A DNA stretch of 64,000 bases from assembly GCF_900312675.1 (NCBI RefSeq), contig NZ_OMPC01000001.1:913633-977632 (forward strand). Direction: 5' to 3'. This DNA comes from Aliivibrio sp. EL58 (lineage in GTDB: Bacteria; Pseudomonadota; Gammaproteobacteria; Enterobacterales; Vibrionaceae). Position 1 is the first letter of the stretch, and each line of letters begins with the position of its first letter. This document shows, one piece after another, positions 1-7,881 of this stretch. A model generated the notes under the pieces. It was not told where the DNA came from. It ran no database searches and saw only the letters and a list, made by a program, of their open reading frames with translations. Both the position numbers and the translations under genes were made by a program.

Positions 1-2
1 TA

Positions 3-890
3 GGTGGTATTTTCTCGTTGAATGCCAGTCTTGCAGCTATACATACCGTCATATTAACCGACGCATTAACCTTTTCTCCTATTAGTATCATCGCTATTAC
101 ATTAATGGCGAAAATATTTATTCTTAAAACGATATCGTTGATCTTTCTTTTTGGTAGCTATGTTCTCTTTGGCTTTTTAACCATTGTAGAGTTTCATGAT
201 ACAGAAACCTTAGGCATTCAGTTTTATTTTTTCTTGGTTATGTTATTTATTTGGTTACTTTACCTAGGGTTAGACCATTATAAGAAAGAGAGAAATCAAT
301 TTGTATATAAGAGAAGGCAAGCTCGGCAATTGAGTCAAATTACACTACAAAGAATGTTGATTGAATCTCATAATATGATTTTAGAACGTAAATCGAATGT
401 GGATGAGTTAACGGCACTATATAACCGTCGTTTTTTTGAAAAAGCCTACAATGATGAACTTCTTGGTATGAATAGAAGTTGCCGTTCATTAGCGGTGCTA
501 TTGGTTGATATAGACCATTTTAAAGCGGTTAATGATAGTTTTGGTCATGACCGTGGAGATCAATGTATTCGTCAAATCGCAACAGCTCTTAATCAATGTG
601 TAACACGAAAAGACGATGTAGTTGCTCGTTATGGTGGCGAAGAGTTTATTGTTTTATTGCCTAATACAGACATTGCTGGTGCCTTGGGGCTTGCCAATCA
701 TATTAATCAATATATTCGAAGATTAAATCTACAGCACCCATTTATGGAGCATGTCACTGTCAGTATTGGTGGTGCCGTCGCCTCTAATAAAATTACGGAT
801 AAAAAAGCATTTATCAAAAAGGCTGACGAAAATTTGTATACGGTAAAGCATAACGGACGAGATGGTGCCTGTATTTTGCGTTACTCATGA
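3..890 (+). CDS. membrane-anchored GGDEF diguanylate cyclase, 5' end cut by window edge
   Basis: Makes the second messenger c-di-GMP from two GTP. The reading frame stays open to the left edge, so the real start lies outside; the first start-like codon here is TTG at 18. Counting from that codon, residues 1-85 are hydrophobic with several membrane spans and residues 88-125 form a charged, probably coiled linker. The GGDEF domain runs from about 127 to 288, with the DELTALYNRR entry motif at 129-138, the active-site GGEEF at 206-210 and an RxxD product-inhibition site (R197-D200) five residues before it. These residues suggest an active, feedback-inhibited cyclase. The missing N-terminus probably carries more membrane spans or a sensor. 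It converges on the next gene with a 10-base overlap. Confidence 0.9.
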   Translation, partial: GGIFSLNASLAAIHTVILTDALTFSPISIIAITLMAKIFILKTISLIFLFGSYVLFGFLTIVEFHDTETLGIQFYFFLVMLFIWLLYLGLDHYKKERNQFVYKRRQARQLSQITLQRMLIESHNMILERKSNVDELTALYNRRFFEKAYNDELLGMNRSCRSLAVLLVDIDHFKAVNDSFGHDRGDQCIRQIATALNQCVTRKDDVVARYGGEEFIVLLPNTDIAGALGLANHINQYIRRLNLQHPFMEHVTVSIGGAVASNKITDKKAFIKKADENLYTVKHNGRDGACILRYS

Positions 891-1813
891 TTAATGATCT
901 GTTGGATTAATGTCGTAATTTGCTCTTGTAGCCATTGAAAGTAAGGGTCATTACGGTATTTATAATTACTATATAAAAGAATGTTTCTTGGCTCTATTTT
1001 TGGTAGTCGATCATGGTATATAGGGGTCAAGTTTTGATGAGGTTCTATATATAATTCAGAAACAGGGAAGATAGAATCTGTTTCTGAAACGACTTTTGAG
1101 ATATTTGAAATGACTTCTGAGCTAAACCCTTTTGTAAATGTTCGTCCTTCAAGTTCAAATAATCTTTCGAGTAATCCTTTCCTATCATTCCAGTTGGGTA
1201 AAATGGCTGTTGTGATTGGGTAGTGTGATAAGTCATTAATCGTGATCTTGGATTGCTTGTTTAGAGGGTGTTTATCACTAACATAAGCTTTAAAACGATC
1301 TTTTAGTAAACATGAAGCAACGACCAATTTATTTGGCACGTCTATATCGTAGTGAATCCCCATATAGATTTGATCTGTTTCAATATTCTCTAAGGTGTAT
1401 TTATTCCATAAGTGACAAGAAAAAGTGACTTTAGGTGAGTGTTTAGCCAGTAATAAATAAATTTCTGCCGGTAATGTTTGACCTAGAATTGGATTAATAG
1501 CGAGTGATATATGGCCTTCTTTTTTTGCGGGATCAAATTCTTGCTCGGGTGATAGCGTTTGATAAATTGCATCGAGTAAATCAGGTAATACTTGCGCAAT
1601 TTGTTCACATCGCGGCGTAAGAATGAGTCCTTTGGGAGAGGAAATAAACAGAGCATCATCTAAATTATCGCGTAATTTCCTTAATTGCCGGCTGACAGAT
1701 GGTTGAGCTAGATGTAATCGGTCCGCTGCTTTTGTAACGTTTTTTTCTTCGATCAATACTTTTAGAACTTTAAGTAAATTGAGATCTAATTGTGCTAATT
1801 TTTTAGTGGTCAT
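881..1813 (-). CDS. LysR-family transcriptional regulator
   Basis: A 310-residue LysR-type regulator. The winged helix-turn-helix lies at about residues 10-70, with the recognition segment around 26-47 (TKAADRLHLAQPSVSRQL), followed by a periplasmic-binding-protein-like effector domain. The frame can extend to an ATG at 1870, but I chose the ATG at 1813: it follows an AAAGAGAG ribosome site and gives the usual LysR N-terminus. It is clearly paralogous to the LysR at 4664-5584. It lies downstream of the FadL-type gene on the same strand, and a 16-bp palindrome at 1869-1884 sits in its promoter region, suggesting autoregulation or cross-regulation. The effector is unknown; the neighbours hint at a hydrophobic compound. 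Confidence 0.88.
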   Translation of the reverse strand: MTTKKLAQLDLNLLKVLKVLIEEKNVTKAADRLHLAQPSVSRQLRKLRDNLDDALFISSPKGLILTPRCEQIAQVLPDLLDAIYQTLSPEQEFDPAKKEGHISLAINPILGQTLPAEIYLLLAKHSPKVTFSCHLWNKYTLENIETDQIYMGIHYDIDVPNKLVVASCLLKDRFKAYVSDKHPLNKQSKITINDLSHYPITTAILPNWNDRKGLLERLFELEGRTFTKGFSSEVISNISKVVSETDSIFPVSELYIEPHQNLTPIYHDRLPKIEPRNILLYSNYKYRNDPYFQWLQEQITTLIQQIINHE

Positions 1814-1868
1814 TATGCTCTCTTTATTTTTATTCCTTACATGAACTATAGCTGTTTTCATTAGAGAC

Positions 1869-1884
1869 ATAACTTATTTGTTAT
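1869..1884. promoter_or_regulatory. palindromic operator, copy 1 (before LysR 1)
   Basis: The sequence ATAACTTATTTGTTAT has ATAAC/GTTAT arms. It matches the perfect palindrome at 4625-4640 at 14 of 16 positions. It lies 56 bases upstream of the LysR start at 1813. Length and symmetry suit a LysR-type site (T-N11-A). Regulator assignment is inference. Confidence 0.5.
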
Positions 1885-1955
1885 GGATTAGTGATGAGGA
1901 TAACAAGCAGCATAGAGGGTATGCTGCTTAAATGAGGTTAGATGTTTATGATTGA

Positions 1956-3101
1956 TTAGAATGTAAAATTCACTCCGACAAAATGAATACGTCCGTCGAA
2001 AGTCCCATTTACGTTGACATTAGGGCGGTTCATATCAACAGAGCCAAGATCTGCGTATTCGTAAAACATGTCCATCGTGATGTCATCCCATGAGGTAGAT
2101 GCACCAACTGAATAGCGGTATTGTTCACCAACGGGTAAATCAACCCATTGCATCGAAGGGTCATCTTGTGGTGATGTTTCATATGAGAAGCCCGCTTTTA
2201 AGCGCCAATCTGCATTTAAGCGATAATCAGTACCTATAGCAAACTTCCATACATCATCCCAATCTCGCTGGATCTCTATTCCATTACCGTAATTTAAATT
2301 CAAAGCGGTAGAATCCCAGTGACTCCAACGATGGAATTGTATGCTTGCAAGTAGGTTTAGGTCCTTACTTAATGCGTAGCTTGAGCTCATATCGACAATC
2401 TCAGGCATGATCATTCCGCTAGATAATGTCTGATTTCTGGCCAAATCATTATTAAATTCGTGCTCTAGCTTTGAGCGATAACTTAAACCAAGAGAGAGCT
2501 TTTCTGATGCTTGATACATAGCTCCAAGGTTATAACCATACGCCCAATCAGAATCTTGTTCTGCGGTGATAGATCCCATTGATTGTTCAAAAGAAGCCCA
2601 GCTTAACTGTAACCCAGCTCCAAGTGATAATTTGTCATTCACTTTATAACTAAGGGCAGGGTTTAGTTGCATGGCCGTAAGAGTGATATCTTCTAATAAA
2701 TGGTTTCCGGCCCATTCACTGCCATAGTCTAGACTTGAGCCACCAACAGCGCCAAGGGCTAATCCAAAATGAAGTTTGTCTGTTATCTGTTCTACATGGA
2801 ATGCACCTGCAGAAGGTAAAACTGAATGTGCTTTACCGTTTTCTGAGCCATTTTTATCATCGAATTTCATTTCCAGATCAAACGCGAGTGCATTAATGGT
2901 GGTTTTTCTTTCACCCATTGACGACATTGTTGCAGGGTTTGTCCACATGGCAGCAGCAGATTTAGTGTACACACCGTCACCTGCTCCAGTGGTACCGGCG
3001 TTTGCAACAATGGCTTCTTGAAGAAAGAGTCCGCTAGAAAAGGCATTAAAGCTAAGAAGGATAGCAGAAGCAGTTAAAGAGTAATTAAAAATAGGTTTCA
3101 T
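1956..3101 (-). CDS. FadL/OmpP1/TodX-type outer-membrane transport protein
   Basis: A 381-residue outer-membrane beta-barrel of the FadL family, which carries long-chain fatty acids or other hydrophobic compounds across the outer membrane. Residues 1 to about 23 are a signal peptide. The mature N-terminus has the family's plug/hatch region, including an NPATM motif at 55-59. The rest is alternating beta-strand sequence with many aromatic residues, ending in the C-terminal phenylalanine expected of a Bam-assembled barrel. It is somewhat shorter than E. coli FadL (446). It lies in the same orientation between the DUF1254/DUF1214 gene and LysR 1, with 252 bases upstream that hold only a weak version of the locus palindrome (3249-3264). 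The substrate cannot be told from sequence; fatty acid or an aromatic/terpenoid compound are both possible. Confidence 0.85.
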   Translation of the reverse strand: MKPIFNYSLTASAILLSFNAFSSGLFLQEAIVANAGTTGAGDGVYTKSAAAMWTNPATMSSMGERKTTINALAFDLEMKFDDKNGSENGKAHSVLPSAGAFHVEQITDKLHFGLALGAVGGSSLDYGSEWAGNHLLEDITLTAMQLNPALSYKVNDKLSLGAGLQLSWASFEQSMGSITAEQDSDWAYGYNLGAMYQASEKLSLGLSYRSKLEHEFNNDLARNQTLSSGMIMPEIVDMSSSYALSKDLNLLASIQFHRWSHWDSTALNLNYGNGIEIQRDWDDVWKFAIGTDYRLNADWRLKAGFSYETSPQDDPSMQWVDLPVGEQYRYSVGASTSWDDITMDMFYEYADLGSVDMNRPNVNVNGTFDGRIHFVGVNFTF

Positions 3102-3353
3102 AAAGTGCTCTTATTATGGAGTTTAGAGTATAAAAATACTTACGCTTAAAAACGCGAGTTTTCACTTCATGATAAAGAAAAATGGATTACGATTAGGAAT
3201 AATGAATATATCTAAAAGTAATAGAAAAGTGTGAAGCGGTCACTTGCGATATTAATTACGTTATGGATATATAAAATCGACCTCAACAACAATTAAGGCC
3301 GATTAATTTACTATGTCTTACTTAGTTATTTACCCTTAATAAGGAATACCGAA

Positions 3354-4493
3354 CTATTTTATCGGTGTTATTTCAGGCATTTTATATTGTTTCATTTCAT
3401 CAACTTTTGGTAAATATACGCGCATTAAGAAACCCCAGTTATCATCTGGCGTATAAGCAAAATTGCTTCCTGTTATATCTGCTACGGTTTTACATTCCAT
3501 AGAACCAAAGATAACGTCAAACGATCCATCCGAGTTGTATTTAGTCGAGGCGTGGTTTGATGAAACGATATTGTACTCATCAGACATTAAGTATTTGTCT
3601 TCACCATAAACAGTAATAGAAAAATATCCTCCATCTTCTAATCTTGTCGGTGGCGCAGGGTAGTTGGCTTGGTAACAAGAACCACCTTCCACTCCTTTTA
3701 ATGCATAAGCAGGATACATTGCGGTATCTTCTGGTGATAATCCCCACGCTCCCGCAATGCTATAGGTGGTTTTTTCCCAATTAGAAACATCATTGATATC
3801 GTAAGTAACCGTTTCATACGTATTTGGCAGTTTGTCATACTCTGTAATTAATGCAGTACGTACTTTCATCATTTTAGCTAGATCTACGCTAGGGATATTA
3901 GAATCGGCTGAACCTGCATTGATTTGATATTGTGGCTGTAAAGTATTGGCGATGTAATCAAGGTTTTGTTCTGTTCCATCTGAAGCCATACGAATACCAA
4001 CAACGACGTATTTAGTATCCACATCTTTAGCATCATAAGTAAAAGTACCCGCACCCACTTCATAATCAACAAAGGTATGGTTTTCATCTTGAATGTGTAG
4101 CGATACAAACCGTTTGTCGATATTTTCTGGAACCGTAATACTAAAACCTTTTGATGCATCAACAATTGCGATGGAGTAAAGGTGATCTAATGATGGTGAT
4201 ACAACCCACTTATCTTCTGCTTTGGCTAGCTTAGTGAAATGAAAGAAATTGTTTACGCCTAATTCACGGTTGATTGCAAACTCATTCATAAAGGCATGAC
4301 TTTCAGCAAGAAAATACTCTTCTACTGTCATTCCATAATCTTCAGGGTTTACTTTCCAGTTTGATGAATCAATAGCTGGGAAAACGGATGGTTTTATAGC
4401 AGAAGTTACATCATTATTTGTTGCAGTGGTTGATGTAAATGCTGAGACATTAAAAGCGGTAAATAAGCTCAATGCGATAAGTGTTTTCTTCAT
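3354..4493 (-). CDS. secreted DUF1254/DUF1214 protein
   Basis: A 379-residue exported protein of the DUF1254/DUF1214 family, whose biochemical role is not established. Residues 1-18 are a signal peptide ending in VSA. Residues about 100-150 match the DUF1254 style (DHLYSIAIVDASKGFSITVP, then SLHIQDENH). The DUF1214 part runs from about 285 to the end, with YFSITVYGED at 290-299 and NWGFLMRVYLPK near 352-363. Only two cysteines remain in the mature protein, possibly a disulfide. It lies between LysR 2 and the FadL-type porin, all on the minus strand. A perfect 16-bp palindrome (4625-4640) lies 132 bases before its ATG, the best operator in the locus. Confidence 0.75.
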   Translation of the reverse strand: MKKTLIALSLFTAFNVSAFTSTTATNNDVTSAIKPSVFPAIDSSNWKVNPEDYGMTVEEYFLAESHAFMNEFAINRELGVNNFFHFTKLAKAEDKWVVSPSLDHLYSIAIVDASKGFSITVPENIDKRFVSLHIQDENHTFVDYEVGAGTFTYDAKDVDTKYVVVGIRMASDGTEQNLDYIANTLQPQYQINAGSADSNIPSVDLAKMMKVRTALITEYDKLPNTYETVTYDINDVSNWEKTTYSIAGAWGLSPEDTAMYPAYALKGVEGGSCYQANYPAPPTRLEDGGYFSITVYGEDKYLMSDEYNIVSSNHASTKYNSDGSFDVIFGSMECKTVADITGSNFAYTPDDNWGFLMRVYLPKVDEMKQYKMPEITPIK

Positions 4494-4624
4494 AGTGACC
4501 TCGTAAAAAATAGTATTTTCATACAGAGCTACGAGTGAATATCCCGTTGGCTCAAACTCGTTAACTGAGTGCTATTTTTATCGATCACCGCGGATTTGAC
4601 TAATTGATAACGTCTATCTTGAAT

Positions 4625-4640
4625 ATAACAAATTTGTTAT
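4625..4640. promoter_or_regulatory. palindromic operator, copy 2 (perfect), before the DUF1254/1214 gene
   Basis: ATAACAAATTTGTTAT is a perfect 16-bp inverted repeat in the 170-base gap between LysR 2 and the DUF1254/1214 gene. Near-copies (14/16) occur at 1869 and 5641 before the two LysR genes. It fits a LysR recognition site. Confidence 0.6.
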
Positions 4641-4663
4641 GGCTAATTTAAATGTCGTTCTTT

Positions 4664-5584
4664 CTAATGCTTGGTCATCTTAGGCGGTAAGATGGTGTCT
4701 ACTAACTTTTCTAGCCAGTTAAATTTTTCTGAGTTCATGTACTTAGTATTGTAAATTAATGCGATTTTCATCTCATGGCGCTTTAGTTTGTCTTCCACTT
4801 CAATAAGAGCGTATTTTTTAGGATCAAGTACATCCATTAAGCTCTGTGGAGCAATAAACAGCATGTTTGAGTTTTCAAGCGCTTTCAAAATGGGATTGAC
4901 TTGCTGAGAACGGAATTCAGGTTGATTAGTAATATCTCTATCTGAATATTGAGGCGCTAACATGGTTTTAAAGTTAAATTCAGGAACGATTAATCCGGCA
5001 AGGGGATAATTAAAGATTTCTTGAAGGTCGATAGTCTTATTTGCCATCGGATGATTAATATTACAGATACCAGCATAAGTAAATAAACCGACCGGTACTT
5101 GTCGTAACTCTTTGGAGACATCAATAGGATAATAGTTAAGAGCAAAATCGAGCTCGCCGTTAATTAAATCATCCGCAGTGGTTTGAGTAAAACTATGCAG
5201 TTCAATGCTGATATTAGGCGCATCTTTTTTAATTGCTTGGCAGATCTGATATCCATGAGTTTCAATTACAAATCCATTCATTGCGATCTTAATTTTCCCT
5301 GTTAGCTGCTTGGGCGAGAAGCTGTCGTTCTTTAGAGTTCCTTCAAGCGCTTCGAAGATCTTAGGTAAACTGATCGCCAATTCTTCAGCTTTTGGTGTGA
5401 GTTTCAATCCGCGAGACTGCCGGATAAATAGAGGATCATCAAATTCTTCTCGGATCTTGGCTAGAGTGCGACTTACCGCAGGCTGGCTAGTGTTAAGTCG
5501 CTCTGCTGCTTTATTGGTGTTTTTTTCTTGCAGTAGCACTAAGAGAGTTTTAAGTAGATTAAGATCAAATTTGGCTAAATCCAT
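4664..5584 (-). CDS. LysR-family transcriptional regulator, paralogue of the one at 881-1813
   Basis: A 306-residue LysR-type regulator. The N-terminal winged HTH has its recognition segment at about 21-42 (KNTNKAAERLNTSQPAVSRT), followed by the FDDPLFIRQSRGLKLT wing region typical of the NodD/NahR-like branch. Residues from about 90 form the effector-binding domain. It aligns along its whole N-terminal domain with the LysR at 881-1813, so the two probably arose by duplication. It begins the leftward block LysR 2, DUF1254/1214, FadL, LysR 1. A copy of the locus palindrome lies at 5641-5656, about 57 bases before its ATG. Confidence 0.9.
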   Translation of the reverse strand: MDLAKFDLNLLKTLLVLLQEKNTNKAAERLNTSQPAVSRTLAKIREEFDDPLFIRQSRGLKLTPKAEELAISLPKIFEALEGTLKNDSFSPKQLTGKIKIAMNGFVIETHGYQICQAIKKDAPNISIELHSFTQTTADDLINGELDFALNYYPIDVSKELRQVPVGLFTYAGICNINHPMANKTIDLQEIFNYPLAGLIVPEFNFKTMLAPQYSDRDITNQPEFRSQQVNPILKALENSNMLFIAPQSLMDVLDPKKYALIEVEDKLKRHEMKIALIYNTKYMNSEKFNWLEKLVDTILPPKMTKH

Positions 5585-5640
5585 TTTATGCCCTTATTGA
5601 TAGCTATCGATTAACTATAAACTAACGTCATTCATTAGAA

Positions 5641-5656
5641 ATATCAAATCTGTTAT
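5641..5656. promoter_or_regulatory. palindromic operator, copy 3 (before LysR 2)
   Basis: ATATCAAATCTGTTAT matches the perfect palindrome at 4625-4640 at 14 of 16 positions. It is about 57 bases upstream of the LysR 2 ATG, the same distance as copy 1 from LysR 1. The equal spacing supports a real operator. Confidence 0.5.
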
Positions 5657-5794
5657 ATCAGAAATACGTGTATGCCATTGGTAAAACGATTAAATTTGAT
5701 TATTTTATCAACAAATAGTTTAGATGTGCCATTTTAAGGAATAAGAGGGCTTTTAAATCTAAGGATAAATAGAATAACGACAATAGGTGTTCCA

Positions 5795-6106
5795 ATGCAG
5801 ATACATCCTACAAGTTTAGAGTTTGAAAACCTCCCTAGTGTTTATGCACTTCTCGATTCCATTGTATTTATGTGGTTTATCATTTTAGTTACGGTTGGCA
5901 TTATTTCATGGGTAGCGGCGAAGGTTTGGCACATTCATTCCATTCCAAAGCATTTGGCGAAAGAAAAGGGATTAGCACAGGCCAAATTGATTTTTTGGAT
6001 GTGTATTTTAGGCTTAGTTTGGAAGCCATTATGGGTACTGGCTGTACTAGCTATAGTAACCGATTGGGATAAAGTTCAAACGTGGTTTAAAGGGGCGCAA
6101 TCATGA
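5795..6106 (+). CDS. yiaW: DUF3302 inner-membrane protein (YiaW-like)
   Basis: A 103-residue inner-membrane protein with two hydrophobic spans (about 19-45 and 62-90) joined by a short charged loop (HIHSIPKHLAKEKG). Size, topology and the tight link to an HlyD-family adaptor match E. coli YiaW (DUF3302), which is paired with YiaV in the same way. The stop overlaps the start of the next gene by 4 bases (ATGA), so the two are translationally coupled. The biochemical role is unknown; it is probably the membrane partner of the adaptor. Confidence 0.7.
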   Translation: MQIHPTSLEFENLPSVYALLDSIVFMWFIILVTVGIISWVAAKVWHIHSIPKHLAKEKGLAQAKLIFWMCILGLVWKPLWVLAVLAIVTDWDKVQTWFKGAQS

Positions 6107-7134
6107 AAGAGATAATGTTGCCGTACATTTTAATCGTGTGGTTATTGTTTAAATTTAATGTATTAAAGCGAACCGCAGGGAATTACTTTATTACAACTTT
6201 TGTTGGTGTAATTTTAGCGCTAGCACTATTTTTTGGACATCGATTCTATTCGCCTGCGGATTTAACTAATTCTACGACAGTTAAAGCTCCTCATGCTGTT
6301 CTGTCTCCATCAGTTGGCCAACATATTGATGAGATCTACATTGAACATAACCAACATGTTAAAAAAGGCGATGTACTTTATCTACTAAAAGATGACAAAA
6401 TTACTTCTGCGATAATCGAGGTTGAGTCAGCTCAATTGGAAGTAGAAAAAAGTATTGAAGCAAAAAAGGTCGCTTTACAACAAGCAGAGCGTAATCACCT
6501 GAGAAACTTAGGTATGAAAGAACATGTGTCAGTACGTGATACCGAGGAATCACAGGACTTAGTTGAAATGCTAATCGCTGAAATTCATGTTTTAGAAGCA
6601 AAAGATTTAGGCTTAAAAGCGCAGTTAACCAATCTAAATTTTGAATTGGACCGCTTAACTATTACCGCACCCTTTGATGGCATGGTGACACATATTTTTA
6701 TTGCTGATGGCTCTCGTATTGGTTCACTTCACTTGTGGGATACGAGTAAAAAGTTTGTTGAAATGCGTATACCAGATCAATCGTATAAAAATATTAAGCC
6801 GGGGCAATTTAGTGAGTTTTTTGTTAGTGCTTACCCAGGTGAGATTTTTAGATCAAAAGTGCATAGCGTAGTAAAAGCAACAGGTGAAGCTCAAGGCAGT
6901 TTATTACCTCAAGAGCAGTCAGTATCGAGTCATATTCAACGAGGATCTGCGCCAGTTGGTCGAACGGTTATTCTTGAAATAGATCAAGATACGATGGATA
7001 TGCTACCGATTGGAGCGACAGGTTCGGCATGGATCAGTGCTGAGAAGCCACATTCAATCTTAGGCTTTATGGATATTATTGGTGGAGCGACGGTTCGTTT
7101 AAGTGCAGCTAAATCTTATTTACAAGCTTTGTAG
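6103..7134 (+). CDS. yiaV: HlyD-family membrane-fusion protein (YiaV-like)
   Basis: A 343-residue periplasmic adaptor anchored in the inner membrane, with hydrophobic segments at about 4-18 and 29-46. A biotinyl-lipoyl-like half follows at about 60-97 (PHAVLSPSVGQHIDEIYIEH), then an alpha-helical hairpin at about 100-180, then the second half with LTITAPFDGMV at 185-195 and a beta-barrel domain. This is the EmrA/HlyD/YiaV architecture. No ABC, MFS or RND pump gene is adjacent, so the transport partner is either the DUF3302 protein or encoded elsewhere. A terminator follows at 7165-7206. Confidence 0.82.
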   Translation: MKEIMLPYILIVWLLFKFNVLKRTAGNYFITTFVGVILALALFFGHRFYSPADLTNSTTVKAPHAVLSPSVGQHIDEIYIEHNQHVKKGDVLYLLKDDKITSAIIEVESAQLEVEKSIEAKKVALQQAERNHLRNLGMKEHVSVRDTEESQDLVEMLIAEIHVLEAKDLGLKAQLTNLNFELDRLTITAPFDGMVTHIFIADGSRIGSLHLWDTSKKFVEMRIPDQSYKNIKPGQFSEFFVSAYPGEIFRSKVHSVVKATGEAQGSLLPQEQSVSSHIQRGSAPVGRTVILEIDQDTMDMLPIGATGSAWISAEKPHSILGFMDIIGGATVRLSAAKSYLQAL

Positions 7135-7164
7135 TTCTACAATATAGATCAATACAATGTTAAA

Positions 7165-7206
7165 AAAGGCGAGTTAATTTCAGTAAGTGAAGTTAGCTCG
7201 CTTTTT
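7165..7206 (+). terminator. intrinsic terminator after the HlyD-family gene
   Basis: The arms GCGAGTTAA (7169-7177) and TTAGCTCGC (7193-7201) pair with one G-U and are followed by five T. A preceding A-run makes it weakly bidirectional. Confidence 0.75.
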
Positions 7207-7286
7207 ATGTATGTACTGATTAACTAAGTGATCTTTTTACGCTAATCTGCCGTAATATTAAAAAGATAAAGTTAAGGGAGCTAACG

Positions 7287-7814
7287 ATGATAAAGCGTAT
7301 AACTAAAATAGGTTTCATAGGAACAGTATTAATGATATTAAGCGGCTGCTTAGGGATGCCAAAGGGTGTTGAACCCGTATCAGGCTTTGAATTAAATCGC
7401 TATTTAGGCAAATGGTATGAAGTGGCACGGTTAAATCATTCTTTTGAAGAAGGGTTGAGTAAAGTCAGCGCCGAGTACAGCATTAATGAAGATGGAAGCG
7501 TTAAGGTCATTAACCGAGGCTATTCAAAAGAAGAGAAAGAGTGGAATGAAGCAGAAGGGAAAGCTAAGTTCATTGATGCAGAAGATCAAGGTTATCTTAA
7601 AGTCTCGTTCTTTGGTCCTTTCTACGGCTCATACGTGGTGTTTGAATTAGATAAAGAAAATTATCAATATGCATTTGTATCAGGCCCTGATCTTGATTAT
7701 TTATGGCTACTATCTCGAACAAAAGAAGTTGACCAAGAAGTGATTGAGCACTTTGTATCAACGGCTCAATCACTCGGTTTTAAAACAAATGAACTTATCT
7801 TTGTTGAGCAATAA
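7287..7814 (+). CDS. blc: outer-membrane lipocalin (Blc-type lipoprotein)
   Basis: A 175-residue bacterial lipocalin. Residues 1-20 form a lipoprotein signal ending in the lipobox LSGC, with the lipidated Cys21. The lipocalin first signature GKWYEVARL lies at 41-49, and SGPDLDYLWLLSR near 131-143 matches the C-terminal part of the Blc fold. Residue 22 is leucine rather than aspartate, which predicts outer-membrane sorting. Blc proteins bind lysophospholipids or fatty acids and are linked to envelope stress. It stands alone, with a GGGAG ribosome site before the ATG. Confidence 0.9.
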   Translation: MIKRITKIGFIGTVLMILSGCLGMPKGVEPVSGFELNRYLGKWYEVARLNHSFEEGLSKVSAEYSINEDGSVKVINRGYSKEEKEWNEAEGKAKFIDAEDQGYLKVSFFGPFYGSYVVFELDKENYQYAFVSGPDLDYLWLLSRTKEVDQEVIEHFVSTAQSLGFKTNELIFVEQ

Positions 7815-7823
7815 TTAAATGTC

Positions 7824-7881
7824 GCGTTAGTTAACGGATATTCTTGGGATCTAAGGGATATCCCTGTCTATTAACTAGCGC
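7824..7881. terminator. convergent hairpin between blc and HMG-CoA reductase
   Basis: GCGTTAGTTAA (7824-7834) pairs with TTAACTAGCGC (7871-7881) with one G-U, and inside it GGATAT pairs with ATATCC. The right arm covers the reductase stop codon. There is no long T-run, so it may be a weak bidirectional terminator or a 3'-end stabiliser. Confidence 0.45.
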
